Source of the DNA: Lumnitzera littorea
Lineage: Eukaryota > Streptophyta > Magnoliopsida > Myrtales > Combretaceae
Reading direction: 5' to 3'
Length of the DNA stretch: 64,000 nucleotides
Assembly (NCBI GenBank): GCA_024138015.1
Contig: JAMXBB010000006.1
Coordinates: 74,123,077-74,187,076 of the forward strand
The notes beneath the pieces were generated by a model. That model saw only the letters and a list, made by a program, of their open reading frames with translations, had not been told where the DNA came from and did not search any database. Both the position numbers and the translations under genes were made by a program. Below, piece after piece: positions 1 through 12,220 of this stretch (within the stretch, counting starts at the first letter, position 1; each line of letters begins with the position of its first letter).

Positions 1-2594
1 CATGTACACCCTTGAAGCAACCTAAGACTTACCCCCTTCCCTTCTTCTCTTCTTTTTCTCTTGGATTATCCCAACACCATCACTACTAGCCTTCTATCTC
101 CACCATCACAACCTTAATCAACAAACCACCACCCACATGACCTCATACACTCACTCCCCTACTAGATGTCCCTTACGATCCATTAGAGCCACCAAATCAT
201 CAAAAAAGATAAGGAAGGATAGCATACTCACATTCTTACACAAGGTAAACCAATTACTCTTATCTATTTAGATTTACACCTATAGCTTATAATTTCATGC
301 ATTCATGACTTAGACACTTATTTTTTTATTTTAGCATGATAATATGGTTGAGTTTTAAGTAGGTTACTAAGGATAAGTTATTCATGTACGCAAACAAGTA
401 CAGATATTGTAATAATTATAGGAGACTTGCATGATCATACCATAAAACCCATGGAGCTGTACATATTGCCACTTCCCTAATGTAGAGCCCCCTCATTATC
501 ATCATGACATGTAACTATAATAGCTTAAAACAAATAGAAACTGGATTAGAATGAATAAACACACCACAATAAGGGTAGGGTAGAATTTGATGATGTAAAT
601 CGTAAAGGAACCCTATTAGGCTACCCCTAATAGTAAGGATGTTAAGGTAGAAATTATGATTTATTAAGGTAATGACATGATTAATTAATGTAAAGTATGG
701 TTTAGGATGCAATTAACCAATTTATGTTTGGCTGTGTTAAGTCCAATAAATGTAGAAGTCTAAACCTGTACACTCTTAAAAATTGGACCTATCTTAATGT
801 TTTAGTGGACTTAGGCACAAAATAGCAAATAGGATTGGATTTAGGCCCTTAGGTGGAAAAGAAAACCAAATACCCTTAAAAATACTAAAAATAAAGCCTA
901 ATAGCAATAGGACTGGATTTGACCCCCTAGCTTAATGGACCCATAAAATAGTATATTAAAGGACCATTAAGTCCAAAAGTCTCTTAAAACCATCATTTAT
1001 AAGCCCGTTAGTGAAATAAAGCCTAAAAGTAGCAAAAAGGGCCCATTTAGGCCCATAAGAGTAAAATTAAAGCCTAATTAAAACTTTGGGAAAATAAACT
1101 GAAAATTTATCTTAAGCCCAAAGACCAAAATTAGACCTAAATTTAGCCTAAAGCCCAAAATTAAACCCAAATCCTAAAGTAATCAAACTAAGGCCTATGA
1201 CTAACGAAATTTTCTAGCCCAATCCAAAACCTTATGAACCTAAATACCTAAAAAAGATCTCACTAAATAAAAGAAAAATAAAAAATAATAAAAATCAACT
1301 ACAAGAATACGAAATTCCAACTTAAAACAAGAAAGATATAACTAAAATACGAAGTTAGTAGAATTAAGGATCTATAGTAAGGCTAAAAAATTGACTAAGT
1401 GTAAGATCAATCATTTTTACTTTAATTTCCTTACTCTGGTAAGTTGAACACTAAGTTCAAGACCAAAAAGAACTATTAGGATTGTTAGACATCATGGCTG
1501 AGTGAGTACATCACCTCCTGTTTTACTATACTTGTTCTTGTAGTTAGAGCACCATGCAACTATATTTGATAATTACATTGGTTACATGATAAGGGGATCT
1601 GGGGATTCATATGTGTTTGAATTGGTTGACTCTTGCTAGTAAAATACCCTAAGATATTCTAAAAGTAATTGCTGGCAACGTTATAACTTAAGGCATTGGA
1701 GTGTTTGATTACCTCATGAATCTAGATTAATAAATTATACAACTTTTAAATGAACTAATCATGCATTACATCTTTCTTGCATAAAGAATAAAGACATTAG
1801 GATCACATAGTAAGGAAGAAGATCATGCAAATGTATCCTAATATTATATTGTTCTAATGAGTTGCTTTCTCATAACGTAATCTTAAGACATGTTTTTGCC
1901 CAGACTTATAGGAACTACATGGCTTTCGAAAGTGTTATCCTCAACTTAGGGCCAAGCTGTATCTATTGCTATGGGTAGTTTGATATGATTAGAACTTATA
2001 CTGGGATAGTGATTGTAAATACTTAGGTCTTGAAGTGCATAAATACTTCTTAACCTTAGCAACAATAGGCATAAAACTGTCTTTACATAGTCACCAACAA
2101 GCTATGTACGATGTGTGCATTTCATTTGCTTCTTGTTAATAAACTTACTTATAGTTGCTTGTTTGACATAGGAAAGTTACTCACGAAGCTAGTTGTTTGC
2201 TTATACCCCCATAGTTGATTGTTGTAGGTTAATCTATGGTTAGAACCAAATCAAAGGATGCTTAAAGGGCAAGCTAACTTTTAGGAGTCTTCTAGGAAGG
2301 CAAGAGCATGAGTGGACTTAAGTTTTATGTTTGGACACTTTTTAATATTATTTATGTCTTTTAAATATTTCAATAGTGATTAATAGTACTATAGTATTTA
2401 CCAGTATTTCCTTAGTATGTTTCGCAGACTTGTTTGGAAGATGATGATCCCTAGACCTAGTAGTTAAGTTTAATTTAATGAACTGCTTATTTTATATTGC
2501 TCTGTTATTATGGCTTAATATTAGTTCCTTATGGAGGTAACGGTTGTAATAGAAACCTTGTACATTGTGAGGAAGAGTTATGAATAATAGTAGT
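1..2594. other. AT-rich repeat-like DNA, no gene seen
   Basis: No reading frame with recognisable protein similarity was found. The stretch has long runs of AT-rich, stop-dense sequence and a pyrimidine-rich patch near position 30-60 that resembles the 5' untranslated part of plant long LTRs. It abuts the LTR-like segment starting at 2595. A decayed plus-strand LTR is a plausible reading, but no second copy and no clear terminus was found in the window, so this is only an inference. Confidence 0.3.
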
Positions 2595-5589
2595 TGTTAT
2601 GCCCCTAAGTCGCAAAGTCATAACAATCCTACCGTGTAAACCATTCTATGATAGTAACTGGCCTCACAGTACTTACCATAAACATGATCCACATAAGGCA
2701 TTGATGACTCCTTACTTTGAAGTAAATAGTCTAATTAAGTGTTTAGCTAAAGTTGCAATAATTATCACAAATTTCAGATCAACATATATAATTATATGTA
2801 AATTCCATAGAACTTCCTAGGAAACTTTACATAAACATAACAATTCACTAATTTACATAACAACTATCAGTCTTTTAATCTTAAACTATAAATATAAAGG
2901 ACACTCTAGCTATACATCCACTGCTAAGCGAATTAATCCTCATACGCCAAGCTTCAAAAGAACTAACCTCTGGATAGTTGTAAGGCAGCATAATACTTGA
3001 AGTATTCAGAAATCAAGACCTGCAAAAAGAGTTATATGGGTATGAGTAACTACAGCTCAGTAAGTTGAATTGGAGACTCATGAATGTATACAAACACAAA
3101 CAAGATTATTAAGCAATTATTTTCATGCAATGCAACAAGCAAGTGTCATCGCACAACGTAGTCCGGTTCGTTGCGAAATTAGAGAAATTTCACCCGCTCA
3201 AATCCGGGTTGAGGAGTTTTCGTGTTATATAACAGCTCACAACCAAACCTAGGTTTGTGCAATGGAGACACTGCTCCTCTTAAGACTATCCTTCGAACCA
3301 ATGCTTTCATCCTCACAGTGATCTCCTCTCCTATCACTTAGTTCGATTAAGGATGAGAAAAAAAACTAATTGCTATCCAGTGCTATCTTTATTGAAGGTG
3401 TCGGTGTTTGGTTAGAGAATCATAATAATCCCCTAAAGGGTTGCAATGCATGACAATTTAGGTCATTAGAGTCAAATAAGATTAAATTCCATTTAGGGTG
3501 TTCAAATAATTTCACATCAATCCAGTCATAACATAAAATCAATCACATTACAAATTTTAGCACAAATTCAGATACCCAAACACATGCATAAACTACTTAT
3601 AATCACAATTATATGTAATCCTAAGTCTCCAAGTATCATAAAATAGTACTCTAATATAGTAAGTAATAACCCAACTTACTTGGAATTCTCAGTCGCCCGA
3701 TCATTTAATTGTAAGTCGGTTTGTCTCTGGGTATTCTATAATACAAATAGATCCTTTTAGTACTTATACTTTAATGATTTATATTCTAAATTATAATTTA
3801 ACTCATTTCTCCATATATACCTATTATTTACTAATAATTCATTCTACCTTATTTTGGGGTTCGGTTTCTAAATTAGATTCTAGTTTTGATTCTGGAATCT
3901 TAAATATGCTCGAATCCTAATGTGAAATTAATCACATTAAGCTTGAGTATTCTAATATCATATTGGGTTTTAATTTAGTATTCTAAACTTTTCGGTACAC
4001 GCTAATTTTAATTGGGGTACCGAATTTATTCTTGATGTGAGAAAATCTTATATTTTTTATACAATTACCTAAAATTAAATTTTATTTCAGATTTATTATA
4101 TACTAATTTTTATTATTATATTATCTAAATAAACCTAATTTTTCATATTTATTAAATGTCCAATTCTACATATTCCTAATTTCCTATAATTACCACATAA
4201 TTCCTTCATTAATTACACTTAACACTCCAAAGGCTAGGATTAGGTTTCCACATCGGAGATTAACATCCCTAAACATCTAATTACTGTCTAAATCAGTAAT
4301 TAATCACTTAATTACCTAATTAGCCCAAAATTACCCAATTTTTCCATCATTTTAAGGCTAAAAATTTACTTAAAAATTTCAAAAATTAAATTTAAAAAAA
4401 TGGCTTCATAGCACTATTCTATATCACTTAAGCATTCTACAAAAAAAAATTTGAGCTCCAAACTACACTCCTAAGCCTATTTATTTTTAGTGCTAATCAA
4501 GTTTGGTTTTGCTTAATTTATTAAGAACCCTATATTTTTAGATGTGATTAAACTTAATCACTATTTTTCCCTAAATCTACATACAATAAAACCTTAAAAT
4601 AATAAATTTCATAATTTTTTGAGCAAAATAAATAATTTTAAGAAATTATACAAAATCAGAGCAAATAAGAGACTCACTCGGTCTGCTGACTTTTGGGCTT
4701 CTAACACTAGTCCAGGTGTGTTGGTTGATCCAGGTGGTGGGTCTGGAGTGGGGTGGTGGTGGTGGCTCGGTCCCAGGTGGTGTTTGTGTATGGATTTGGT
4801 TCACTAGCCCCTATTGCACAGATTTCCTTATTTTTTTTCTAACCCTAATTTTTCTCTTCTAATTTCGATGCTCTCAATTTTTTCTGACTTCTAATTGTCC
4901 AAATGAGCTCTATAATTTTTTTTCTCTATTTATAAAGCTTTATAGTAATTATTATGCATTTAATTGGACAAGATATTGCCCAAATCCCTTAATTTTTGCC
5001 TTTTATCTTGCTTGATTTTGATTAGTCAATTTTCTTCTTCAATTCCTAACTTGCCACAACCAAATCCACATCATTCCTTATTCCTCTGATTTTTTCTTAA
5101 TTAATTAATAATTTTCTTTAATTATTTAATAATTTTTTAGCCAATTTATGTAATTTCGCATATTTTTATCTATACATAAATACATGTGAGGTACATGTAC
5201 ACATTCCTAATTATTATTTAGGTCATTCTATGATTTTTAGTATACATATAATCTATTTTTAGTAATTTATTTGTTATTAGATTACACTTTTTGCCTTTTC
5301 GATAAGTAACAATTATTATACTTAAAATTTGAAAATTTTATAGTCTCCCATTTTATTACTTATTTTCTTAAATTCAAGTTTATAGGATCATTTTTACTAA
5401 TATTTCTATCTATAGTTTATAATTTAGGTTTGATCGGATCTTTCAACCGATCATCTCAAACCTTATGTACTAAGTTCAATCCCACGATCATTTGGCTTAA
5501 CTTTAGAGCTTATAGTGGTGATTGATCTTAAGTCTTCTTGTGATATACAACAGTACTACCATGACTAGGGTATCTCTCGGGTCGCGACA
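2595..5589 (-). repeat. Probable chromovirus-like long LTR (about 3.0 kb)
   Basis: The segment starts TGTTATGCCCC and ends GGTCGCGACA on the plus strand, so it has the TG...CA ends of an LTR; read on the minus strand it begins TGTCGCGACCC. A TATA-like box (TTTATAAATAGAG on the minus strand, near 4925-4945) is followed by a short leader-like stretch, which supports minus orientation. The right end abuts coding sequence of another element abruptly at 5590. The flanks (GTAGT on the left, TGAAC on the right) do not match, so this may be a product of inter-element recombination or be truncated on the left. No internal region of the element is attached. Confidence 0.5.
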
Positions 5590-5754
5590 TGAACTTTTCC
5601 TTCATCCATTCTAAATTTCCCCCTTCCATAATGTGCCTTAGAAAAGCTACTTCTTTCTTATGTAAAAGCACATTTCTCTAATTCCATGTATAACTCATTA
5701 TTCATCAAGGCTAAGAAAACTATTTGAAGGTACTCCACATGTTCTTCCATGGTC
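5590..5754 (-). pseudogene. Ty3/gypsy reverse transcriptase fragment
   Basis: The minus strand encodes a short stretch matching the part of Ty3/gypsy RT just after the catalytic YxDD box: HVEYLQIVF, then YMELEKCAF, then after frameshifts AFLRHIMEGG and MDEGKV. These correspond to the usual HVEHLRxVF...KCxF...FLGHxxxxxGxxxDxxKV signature. It has an internal stop and at least two frameshifts. The fragment is cut on both sides: by the LTR ending at 5589 and by the Athila-like LTR starting at 5755. It is therefore the oldest recognisable layer of the nest. Confidence 0.7.
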
Positions 5755-6234
5755 TGGTGAGTGTAATTTTACACTCATTTCTAGTATTATTTTCATGATT
5801 ATTTTAAGTCACTTTAATATAATTTTGATGATTTTACTACTAAATTAAGTCATTTAATGATTCTAGGACTTTTACGAAGTAATAAGATGAAAAGAATGGA
5901 ATTTATTCAATTTTTGAAGAGAATTTCACCAATTTTGAAGAGTTACTTAAGGGTAACAAGTGTTAGAGAGGATCTATCAAGAATAAAGAGCAAAGGAAGA
6001 CTATAGCTATACCCTAGGGCTGTGTTCCTTAATTGTAAAGCCATCATCCTCAATTTCTAATTGAAATTTAAAGAATTTTCATCAAGTATAGGATCACTAT
6101 TGAAGTCCATGACCATGATCTCTAGCTATGATCCCCTCATAAATTAATTCAAGTCAATTTCTCGAAGAAACATTGCAAGGAGTAGTCTATACGCTAACTC
6201 TATGGCAATAAACATGCCATGCTATATGAGACTT
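5755..6234 (+). repeat. Athila-like element 5' LTR, first part
   Basis: The LTR begins TGGTGAGTGTAA at the point where the RT fragment is interrupted. It stops at 6234, where the minus-strand gypsy element with TSD GACTT has inserted. Removing that insertion joins this piece to 23719, where the LTR continues with a TATA box (CATATAAATAG near 23746). The joined LTR is about 1.4 kb, close to the length of the related LTR at 49900-51280. Its own 3' LTR is not in the window, so the start is placed by the junction and the TG end only. Confidence 0.65.
6230..6234. repeat. Target-site duplication GACTT (left)
   Basis: GACTT lies directly before the left LTR of the minus-strand gypsy element and is repeated exactly at 23714-23718 directly after its right LTR. 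The pair dates the insertion as later than the Athila-like LTR that carries it. Confidence 0.85.
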
Positions 6235-7085
6235 TAGTGTGCCTAAGAGTTTAGTTCTCACTAGGGCTTATTGTGGCAAATTTGACTAAAATGGGTCTTC
6301 TGAAATATCGAAGAAAATGAGAGGAAAAGGGGCTACAGATGAACAAGAGTAGCTAACATGAAGCTGTTCGGTAGATGTGACTCACCAACGAACACAACAC
6401 GACTTAACACCTCACTTGATATGGCGTATAAGTTGATATCAAGGTCTACTCGCCACAAATCCTAAGCTACTCAATAATATTAGATAAGAGTGTATGAAAG
6501 ATGAACTTAGAGAGAATTGTCTCATAAGAACAGAATATTCAATATTAAAATGTAAGTTATATTCGGCTTACAAGAGAAAGGGACTATTTATAATAAGTCC
6601 CTAAGGCAACATTACAAATAAAGAAATTACAAGAAAATATATACAAAAAGGGGATTCTTAGTACATACGAAAAAAGGGTAAAAAGGAAAAAAGACAAAAA
6701 TGGAAAAGTAGCATAATGTCAGACGAGCTAGAAAAGTATTGGTGCAACATTGGTCCTATATGAATATTCTCTAAGCACAACAAGCAAGAGGGATCAAGAT
6801 GTTGCGGTTATAAAGGGGTTGGGACAAGAGAGATGGTAGCATGCTGAGAGAAAACTACTTGACCGATAAGTGAGTCTCTTGTCACTCGAGAAGAACCTTT
6901 CAGCAATAGCTGGTTAGATTACTTGGCACAGGGTCCTTGGATAGTGAATGGTCAACATTATCACTACCGAAAGTATAAATCATAGTATGACAATGCGGGA
7001 AGCTTAAGGAGTTCTCTCTCGAGTGAGGGATTGTAGTCCTTGAAGTTGTACACAAGTAATGGGACCGCTAGTTGGTAGTACATCA
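6235..7085 (-). repeat. 3' LTR of minus-strand gypsy element
   Basis: This 851-bp LTR aligns along its whole length with 22810-23713. Its plus-strand right end is ACATCA and its left end is TAGTGTGCC, where the other copy has TGGTATACC. A TATA box (TTATAAATAG on the minus strand) lies near 6585-6596. The other LTR has about 50 extra bases near 23590-23640. Many differences between the copies are transitions. Confidence 0.9.
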
Positions 7086-7096
7086 ATTCACCGAGG

Positions 7097-8170
7097 TTAC
7101 ATAAGATTTGCCCTCAAATCTTGGTCTTCATCATCATCAAGTACATAGGGAGTCAAATCGGTGACGTTGAAGGAGGTAGATACACCAAAACCTTTAGGTA
7201 ACTCAATCTCATAGGCGTTATCATTAATGCGCCTTAGGATCCTGTAGGGTCCATCCATTTTGAGAGATAGTTTGTTGGTCCTTCTGCTAAGAAAGTGTTC
7301 CTTGCTAAGATGGACCCAAATAAGGTCTTGAAGGGTATAAACAACTCGCCTCTTTCTGTAATTTCCCACTTCCTTCTATCGGGCTACAATTTTGGCCAAT
7401 TGGTCGGTAATCTTCCATTGTAACCTTTGGAACTCCTCGGTACGCTGTAGGCTAGATTCACTTTCCCCTTGTGTAGTTGGGCTGTTAGTTAAATCCAAGG
7501 GTAAGTTCGAGTTAAGTCCATAAATAACCTCAAATGATGATGTTCCGATTGAGCTGTGAGTTGAGTGATTGTAAGCAAATTCAATGATAGGCAGGCATAA
7601 ATCCGAATCATAAGAGTTATTTCCAATAGTGATGCGTAGGATATTACTGACGATTCTATTAACTACTTCAGTTTGGCCATTTGTCTAAGAGTAACAAGAA
7701 GTATTGACTAGGACCTTAGTGTTGAGTTTCCTCCATAGGGTCTTCCAAAAGAAGCTCGTGAATTTTAAATCATGGTTAGACACAATACTTCTTGGCACTC
7801 TATGTAGTCGCACAATTTCCTACTAGAAGATATTAGCAATGAATAAAGCATCATTAGTTATGTGGCACGGAATGAAGTGGCCCATCTTGCTGAATTAATC
7901 GACCACTATCATGATCAAATCATGTCTTCTCGGCATGTAGGGAAGGCTAAGCATGAAATCTATGCTTAAATCGGTCCACAGCTGCTTAGGAATCGTTAGG
8001 GGTGCATATTCTCCATAGGGCTCTCTCTTCCTTTTTGCATACTTACACACCTTGCACCTCTCAAGTATTTGGTGTACATCCTTCATCATTCCAAGCCAAT
8101 AGAAGTGCTCCTTTAATATCTCAATCGTCATCATTTCTCTAAAATGGTTGGCTAGGCCCCTGACATGAAC
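7097..8170 (-). pseudogene. Gypsy integrase (degenerate)
   Basis: Near 7895-8134 the frame shows the HHCC zinc-binding end (LKEHFYWLGMMKDV, CKVCKYAK) followed by the start of the DDE core (WTDLSIDFMLSLP), which contains the first catalytic Asp. The middle of the core (about 7380-7890) is broken by stops. The C-terminal part is intact at 7097-7369, with QDLIWVHLSKEHFLSRR, DGPYRILRRINDNAYEIELP and FNVTDLTPYV. It ends DEDQDLRANLM just before the 3' LTR. This is the standard C-terminus of non-chromodomain plant gypsy integrases. It would insert element cDNA into host DNA, but the breaks make it inactive. Confidence 0.9.
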
Positions 8171-8173
8171 TTC

Positions 8174-8809
8174 TCAAATCAATAGCTCCCTTGTAGAAAT
8201 ACTCGGTACACAGATCTGCTTGCCCTTCATCAAGTTACCCTTACTCAAGTAGAACCCTTCCGTAGCCCCTCTAGCACTGTACCTGGTTACTAAAGGTCTA
8301 AAATTTGGGTTGTGCTCATACTGATTAGGTAAAGTGCCGAATCTAAGCACCTTATTGTAACGTTGTGATGAGGGTATGATGGTAAGAAAGGGCATCAGCC
8401 ACTATGTTGGTGCTTCCCTTCTTATATCTAATGACATAGCAAAAGTTTTCCAAGCATTCAACCCATTTAGCATGATGCCAAGAAAGCTTCTGTTGCCTGC
8501 AAAGATGCTTGAGAGATTCATGATCCAAATAAATGATGAATTCTCTCGGCAATAGATAATATTGCTAGTTCTAGAGTATATGAACAAGGGCATAGAATTC
8601 CTCGTCATAGGTTGAGTAATTCAGGGCAATACCTCGGAGTGTTTCACTAAAGTAGGCAATAGGTTGGTGCTCCTGTATAAGGACAGCACCAATGCCAACA
8701 CTAGAAGCATCACATTTAACCTTAAAAACCTTCTCAAAATCTGGTAGGATAAGTACCAAAGTAGACGTCAACTTAGACTTCACATCTTCAAAACTCCTCT
8801 AAGCCTTTT
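8174..8809 (-). pseudogene. Gypsy RNase H domain (degenerate)
   Basis: The frame reads FKVKCDASSVGIGAVLIQ and PIAYFSETL, which holds the first catalytic Asp (CDAS), then IIYLDHESLKHL with the DHxSL box and NIVADALS at its end. A stop interrupts the start of the domain, where a Gln codon has become TAG. RNase H would remove the RNA strand from RNA:DNA hybrids during reverse transcription. Upstream of residue TEKA at 8809 the frame is cut by the solo LTR inserted at 8815; the preceding codons (FKW) lie 11 kb away near 19850. Confidence 0.9.
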
Positions 8810-8814
8810 CTGTC
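8810..8814. repeat. Target-site duplication CTGTC (left)
   Basis: CTGTC flanks the solo LTR on the left. The right copy at 19845-19849 is CTATC, one transition different. The duplicated bases belong to a codon of the interrupted pol gene, so the insertion point is fixed to the base. Confidence 0.85.
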
Positions 8815-9109
8815 TATAAACACTCAATTTTTGCCCCCTAGTAGTTATAGTTTTAGTTTTTTTAAATAAGGTCCTAACTCAAAAATGAGAAAAAATAAAT
8901 AAATAAATAAAATGAAAAAAATTGGAAAATGATGAAAATACAAAAAAAAAAATGTGAAAAGAAAAATTATTACAAAAAATTATTTTAGATTTTTAGAAAG
9001 TAAATTATTTTAGGATCAATTAGTTTTAGTTTTAGTTTGGTTCAAATAAGTTTATTTTAGAGAGTCACGTGGTTTAAGTACAATTCAATTGTACTAAAAA
9101 TCAAGACAC

Positions 9110-9181
9110 AGGCCAACGGTCCAACAAATAAGCATTGGAGTATTGATTTGAGGTTAGCTTAGAGTCACAGGTTCGAATCTC
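9110..9181 (+). promoter_or_regulatory. tRNA-like A-box/B-box module inside the LTR
   Basis: An A-box-like AGGCCAACGGT at 9110-9120 is followed about 50 bp later by a B-box-like GGTTCGAATCT at 9170-9180, the arrangement of an internal RNA polymerase III promoter. The same module occurs in both LTRs of the element at 34553-46462. Whether it directs transcription or is a fossil of a captured tRNA or SINE cannot be told from sequence. Confidence 0.5.
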
Positions 9182-10260
9182 ACTAAGTACTTATGTACGT
9201 TTTATTTTTTACAAAAGCAAGTTGAGTGTACGGGATCACATCTAATTAAATCTTTTTTGTTTAGATTTGAATCGTTATAAAAGATTTGAATCTAGTTTGA
9301 TCTTTATCAAATTGGGTTTTAATTAATATAAATAATTCAAATCTAATTGATTTTTTATCAAAATCAGATTAAAATCACTATCATAAATACGATTCTATGA
9401 TTTGGTTCAGGCTTTATAAAATTAGTTCTCATCTTTAACCAATTCCCCTAGCCAACGTCGAGCAAGTGACTAAAACAAACACAATCACACACTCACCCCA
9501 ATGACCATCTACGTACAACTTCACCAACAGCAGGTGATGGTATAGTAAATTCCATCCTTCCTTGCATCTGTACATCTACAACACATCACTTACTACACTA
9601 CCATGCATGGCCATACTCCATTACACTTCGTATCCATGGCCTGCGCACTTCGCCTACTGATTAACACCTACGCTGAGCCATTATCAACAATTGGAGATTA
9701 CACATAAGCTACAGTTGTAGCATCCACAACACAGAGCAACAGGATATGTACAATAGTCCCAAATGTACGAACGGCCATGCTCTGCACATAGTTTTAAGTC
9801 CACTCTACTACACTTGTTGATTGAACACAAGTACGAAACAACAACAACGACAATGCCCCTGCACGAAATGGCTTAAAATCTACGCAACAGTTGTGTCACG
9901 AGCATGAGCACACCACGATCACCGATCACACTCTGCTGCATCACGACAACAACTCTGAGCACTCAACCGTACGCCTTAAGATGACTCACTGCTATATACT
10001 GATGCAACAGATTTTCGCATGACGCCAATAGTAGTGACCAGACCAAACATAAAAACTCTAAGTCAACGGTCTAGAACCAAACATTACTCTTGCTAGCGAC
10101 AAAGTCCATAGCATGGTCGCTATAGCTATGAATACATACGTACGTCGAACTGACTATGATCATCACTACACATACGACCTTAAAGCCCCTAAATACACGT
10201 ACTACGGAATCCCTTATCTAGTTGCATGTTGCTAGTCACACAACTCGCACAACGTACTAC

Positions 10261-10265
10261 CGCCC
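10261..10265. repeat. Target-site duplication CGCCC (left)
   Basis: CGCCC lies directly before TGTTAAGCC, the LTR end of the minus-strand Tat-like element. It is repeated exactly at 18813-18817 directly after TGTCTACA. The match is perfect. Confidence 0.85.
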
Positions 10266-12180
10266 TGTTAAGCCTTATTTCGATTTCTTTAATTTAACCT
10301 ATATCAAGCACAGCCCACTTAATATAAATTACTCAATATTAAATTAAGGAAATACTCTTCTTAAAAAAATTTAAAAAATTAGAGTTGCCAACTGGTAAAA
10401 AAATTTTAAAAATTTCTAGTTTAAGTACTTTTATTTCTTTAAGTTTCTTTTATTTTTAAATTTATGAATTTAGGCTACATAAAAAAAAAAAAAAAAAGAG
10501 AGAGAATAGAAAGTTATACAGGTATAGGACACGGTTGTGTCCCAACCTGTATTCGCCTAGGAACATACATGCCGCACAGAAAGTTACACAGGCGTGGGAC
10601 ACGGTTGTATCCTAGCCCATATTCACCCAGCACCTACACAATGTATCCACGTATTGCATGACACTTTTAAAACATAAACACACATGCGCATAAACATGAA
10701 ATCACTCTTTTCTCCATCTTCTTCTCACATTCTACTTTTCATTAACTAACTTTTTCATCAAATCCAACACAATCCAAGTGACCATGGCAAATCATGAAAA
10801 GTAGATTGTTCAGAGGAGGTCCAAATCTGTTACATTATCTTCCACTCATGAGGGCACTAGTGTCAAGCTACTAGCCACCCATTCTCTACTAGAGTATCTT
10901 ATGCTTTAAGGTAGGGAAGTATTAGTTTCTTTTTCAATATGTATTTCCTTTTTCCCTATGATTTTTTTTTTTAATTGTTTCATATCTTGCTATTATGCTT
11001 TCTTAGTCGTACATTGAGGACAATGTACGTTATTAAGTATGGAGAAAGGATATATATGAATTTGTTACTATTTAGGAGACTAATTATTTACATTGGACCT
11101 AATTAATTTTTAAGTTAACTTGCAATAGGTGATTAACAAGTGTTGAGCAAAATCAACTATGTTATCTTCATTATTATTGATCTTATTATACTTTACTAGA
11201 ATTGATTAGTCAAATATTTGGAGGACAAAGTTACGAGTTATTTAGCTTGGGACTCCAAGACTTAAGATTAAAACAACATCACTAGTTGAGAGTTAGTCAT
11301 GGTTATTTTTAAATTTACTTTTATGTATACCTTTCTCTTGGAAATTTTTAAAGCCCTATAATTCTTAGCAAACAAACAAATGAAATTCTTCTTTTGAGAA
11401 ACCCCTGAAAAATCACAATGATTGGATGTAAAAAGTAATAACAAGTATATGAATAGTTAAAAAATTGGTAAGGATTCGTCTTGGTCCGTCAGAAGAGCGA
11501 GATTGAGTCCCAATGCTAATATTAATGAAAAAAAAAATTGGTATGGATCGGCCATAGTCCGTTACAAGAGCAAGGTTCTTTCCCGCTATCAATATAAGGG
11601 ATAAGTTGGTATCGATCAGTTTTGGTCTGTTAGAAGAGCAAGATTCTTTCCCTCTACCAACACAATTGTCCATTAAAGGTAATTGTGCTAAAATAAAGTA
11701 AATTTAAAAAACCTCCCAACAACAGCATAAACTAGGGGGATAATCAGAGGATGAGTGGATGTAAAATGTGTTTGTTTTAGATTATGGCGCTTGGTGAGAT
11801 TGAAGAGAGAATTGTATACACTTTAGTCAAATGGACAAAATTTCTATGACTTAGACAAAATTTTCATGACTCTTTCCTAATTAGCGAGATGTTAAATCTA
11901 ATTTCTAATTTAAGAATCATTAATTAAATGACTCGAGTAAACTTTGACTTCTATAAATTAACTAGTGAACTCTAGTATAAAGTATTGTTAGAGCATTCGA
12001 ATATAGTCAGGTGAAATTATGACATTTGTTAATGGTGAAATTGGTCGACTTTATTATTGTAAGTTAATTGAAAATAATTTTCTTACTTTTCTTTGGGTTA
12101 AGTGTATTCGTTCACTGGTTTTCTAAGTAGTGAGAAATTTTGTTTAGCGTTTCTTGTCCCGAAAATTTTATTTTAGTTTA

Positions 12181-12220
12181 TTTGCTTAAGGACAAGCAAA
12201 TGCTTAAGTGTGGGGAAGTT
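12181..12220 (+). promoter_or_regulatory. Hairpin plus polypurine tract before LTR
   Basis: TTTGCTT pairs with AAGCAAA around an A-AGGA-C loop at 12181-12200. Twenty bases later the purine-rich GTGTGGGGAAG runs into the LTR start at 12221. The tract is the expected plus-strand primer for reverse transcription. The hairpin is matched in position by one at 49861-49880 in another element. Confidence 0.6.

Noticed and set aside
3070..3252. 60-codon plus-strand frame
   Set aside because: Inside a long LTR-like segment, no family similarity.
2595..5589. Solo LTR with TSD
   Set aside because: The ends look like an LTR, but the flanking five bases (GTAGT and TGAAC) differ, so a simple solo LTR with TSD cannot be claimed.
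9110..9181. Genuine tRNA gene
   Set aside because: The boxes are present but no cloverleaf with acceptor stem or anticodon arm could be drawn; it is better called a tRNA-like module within an LTR.
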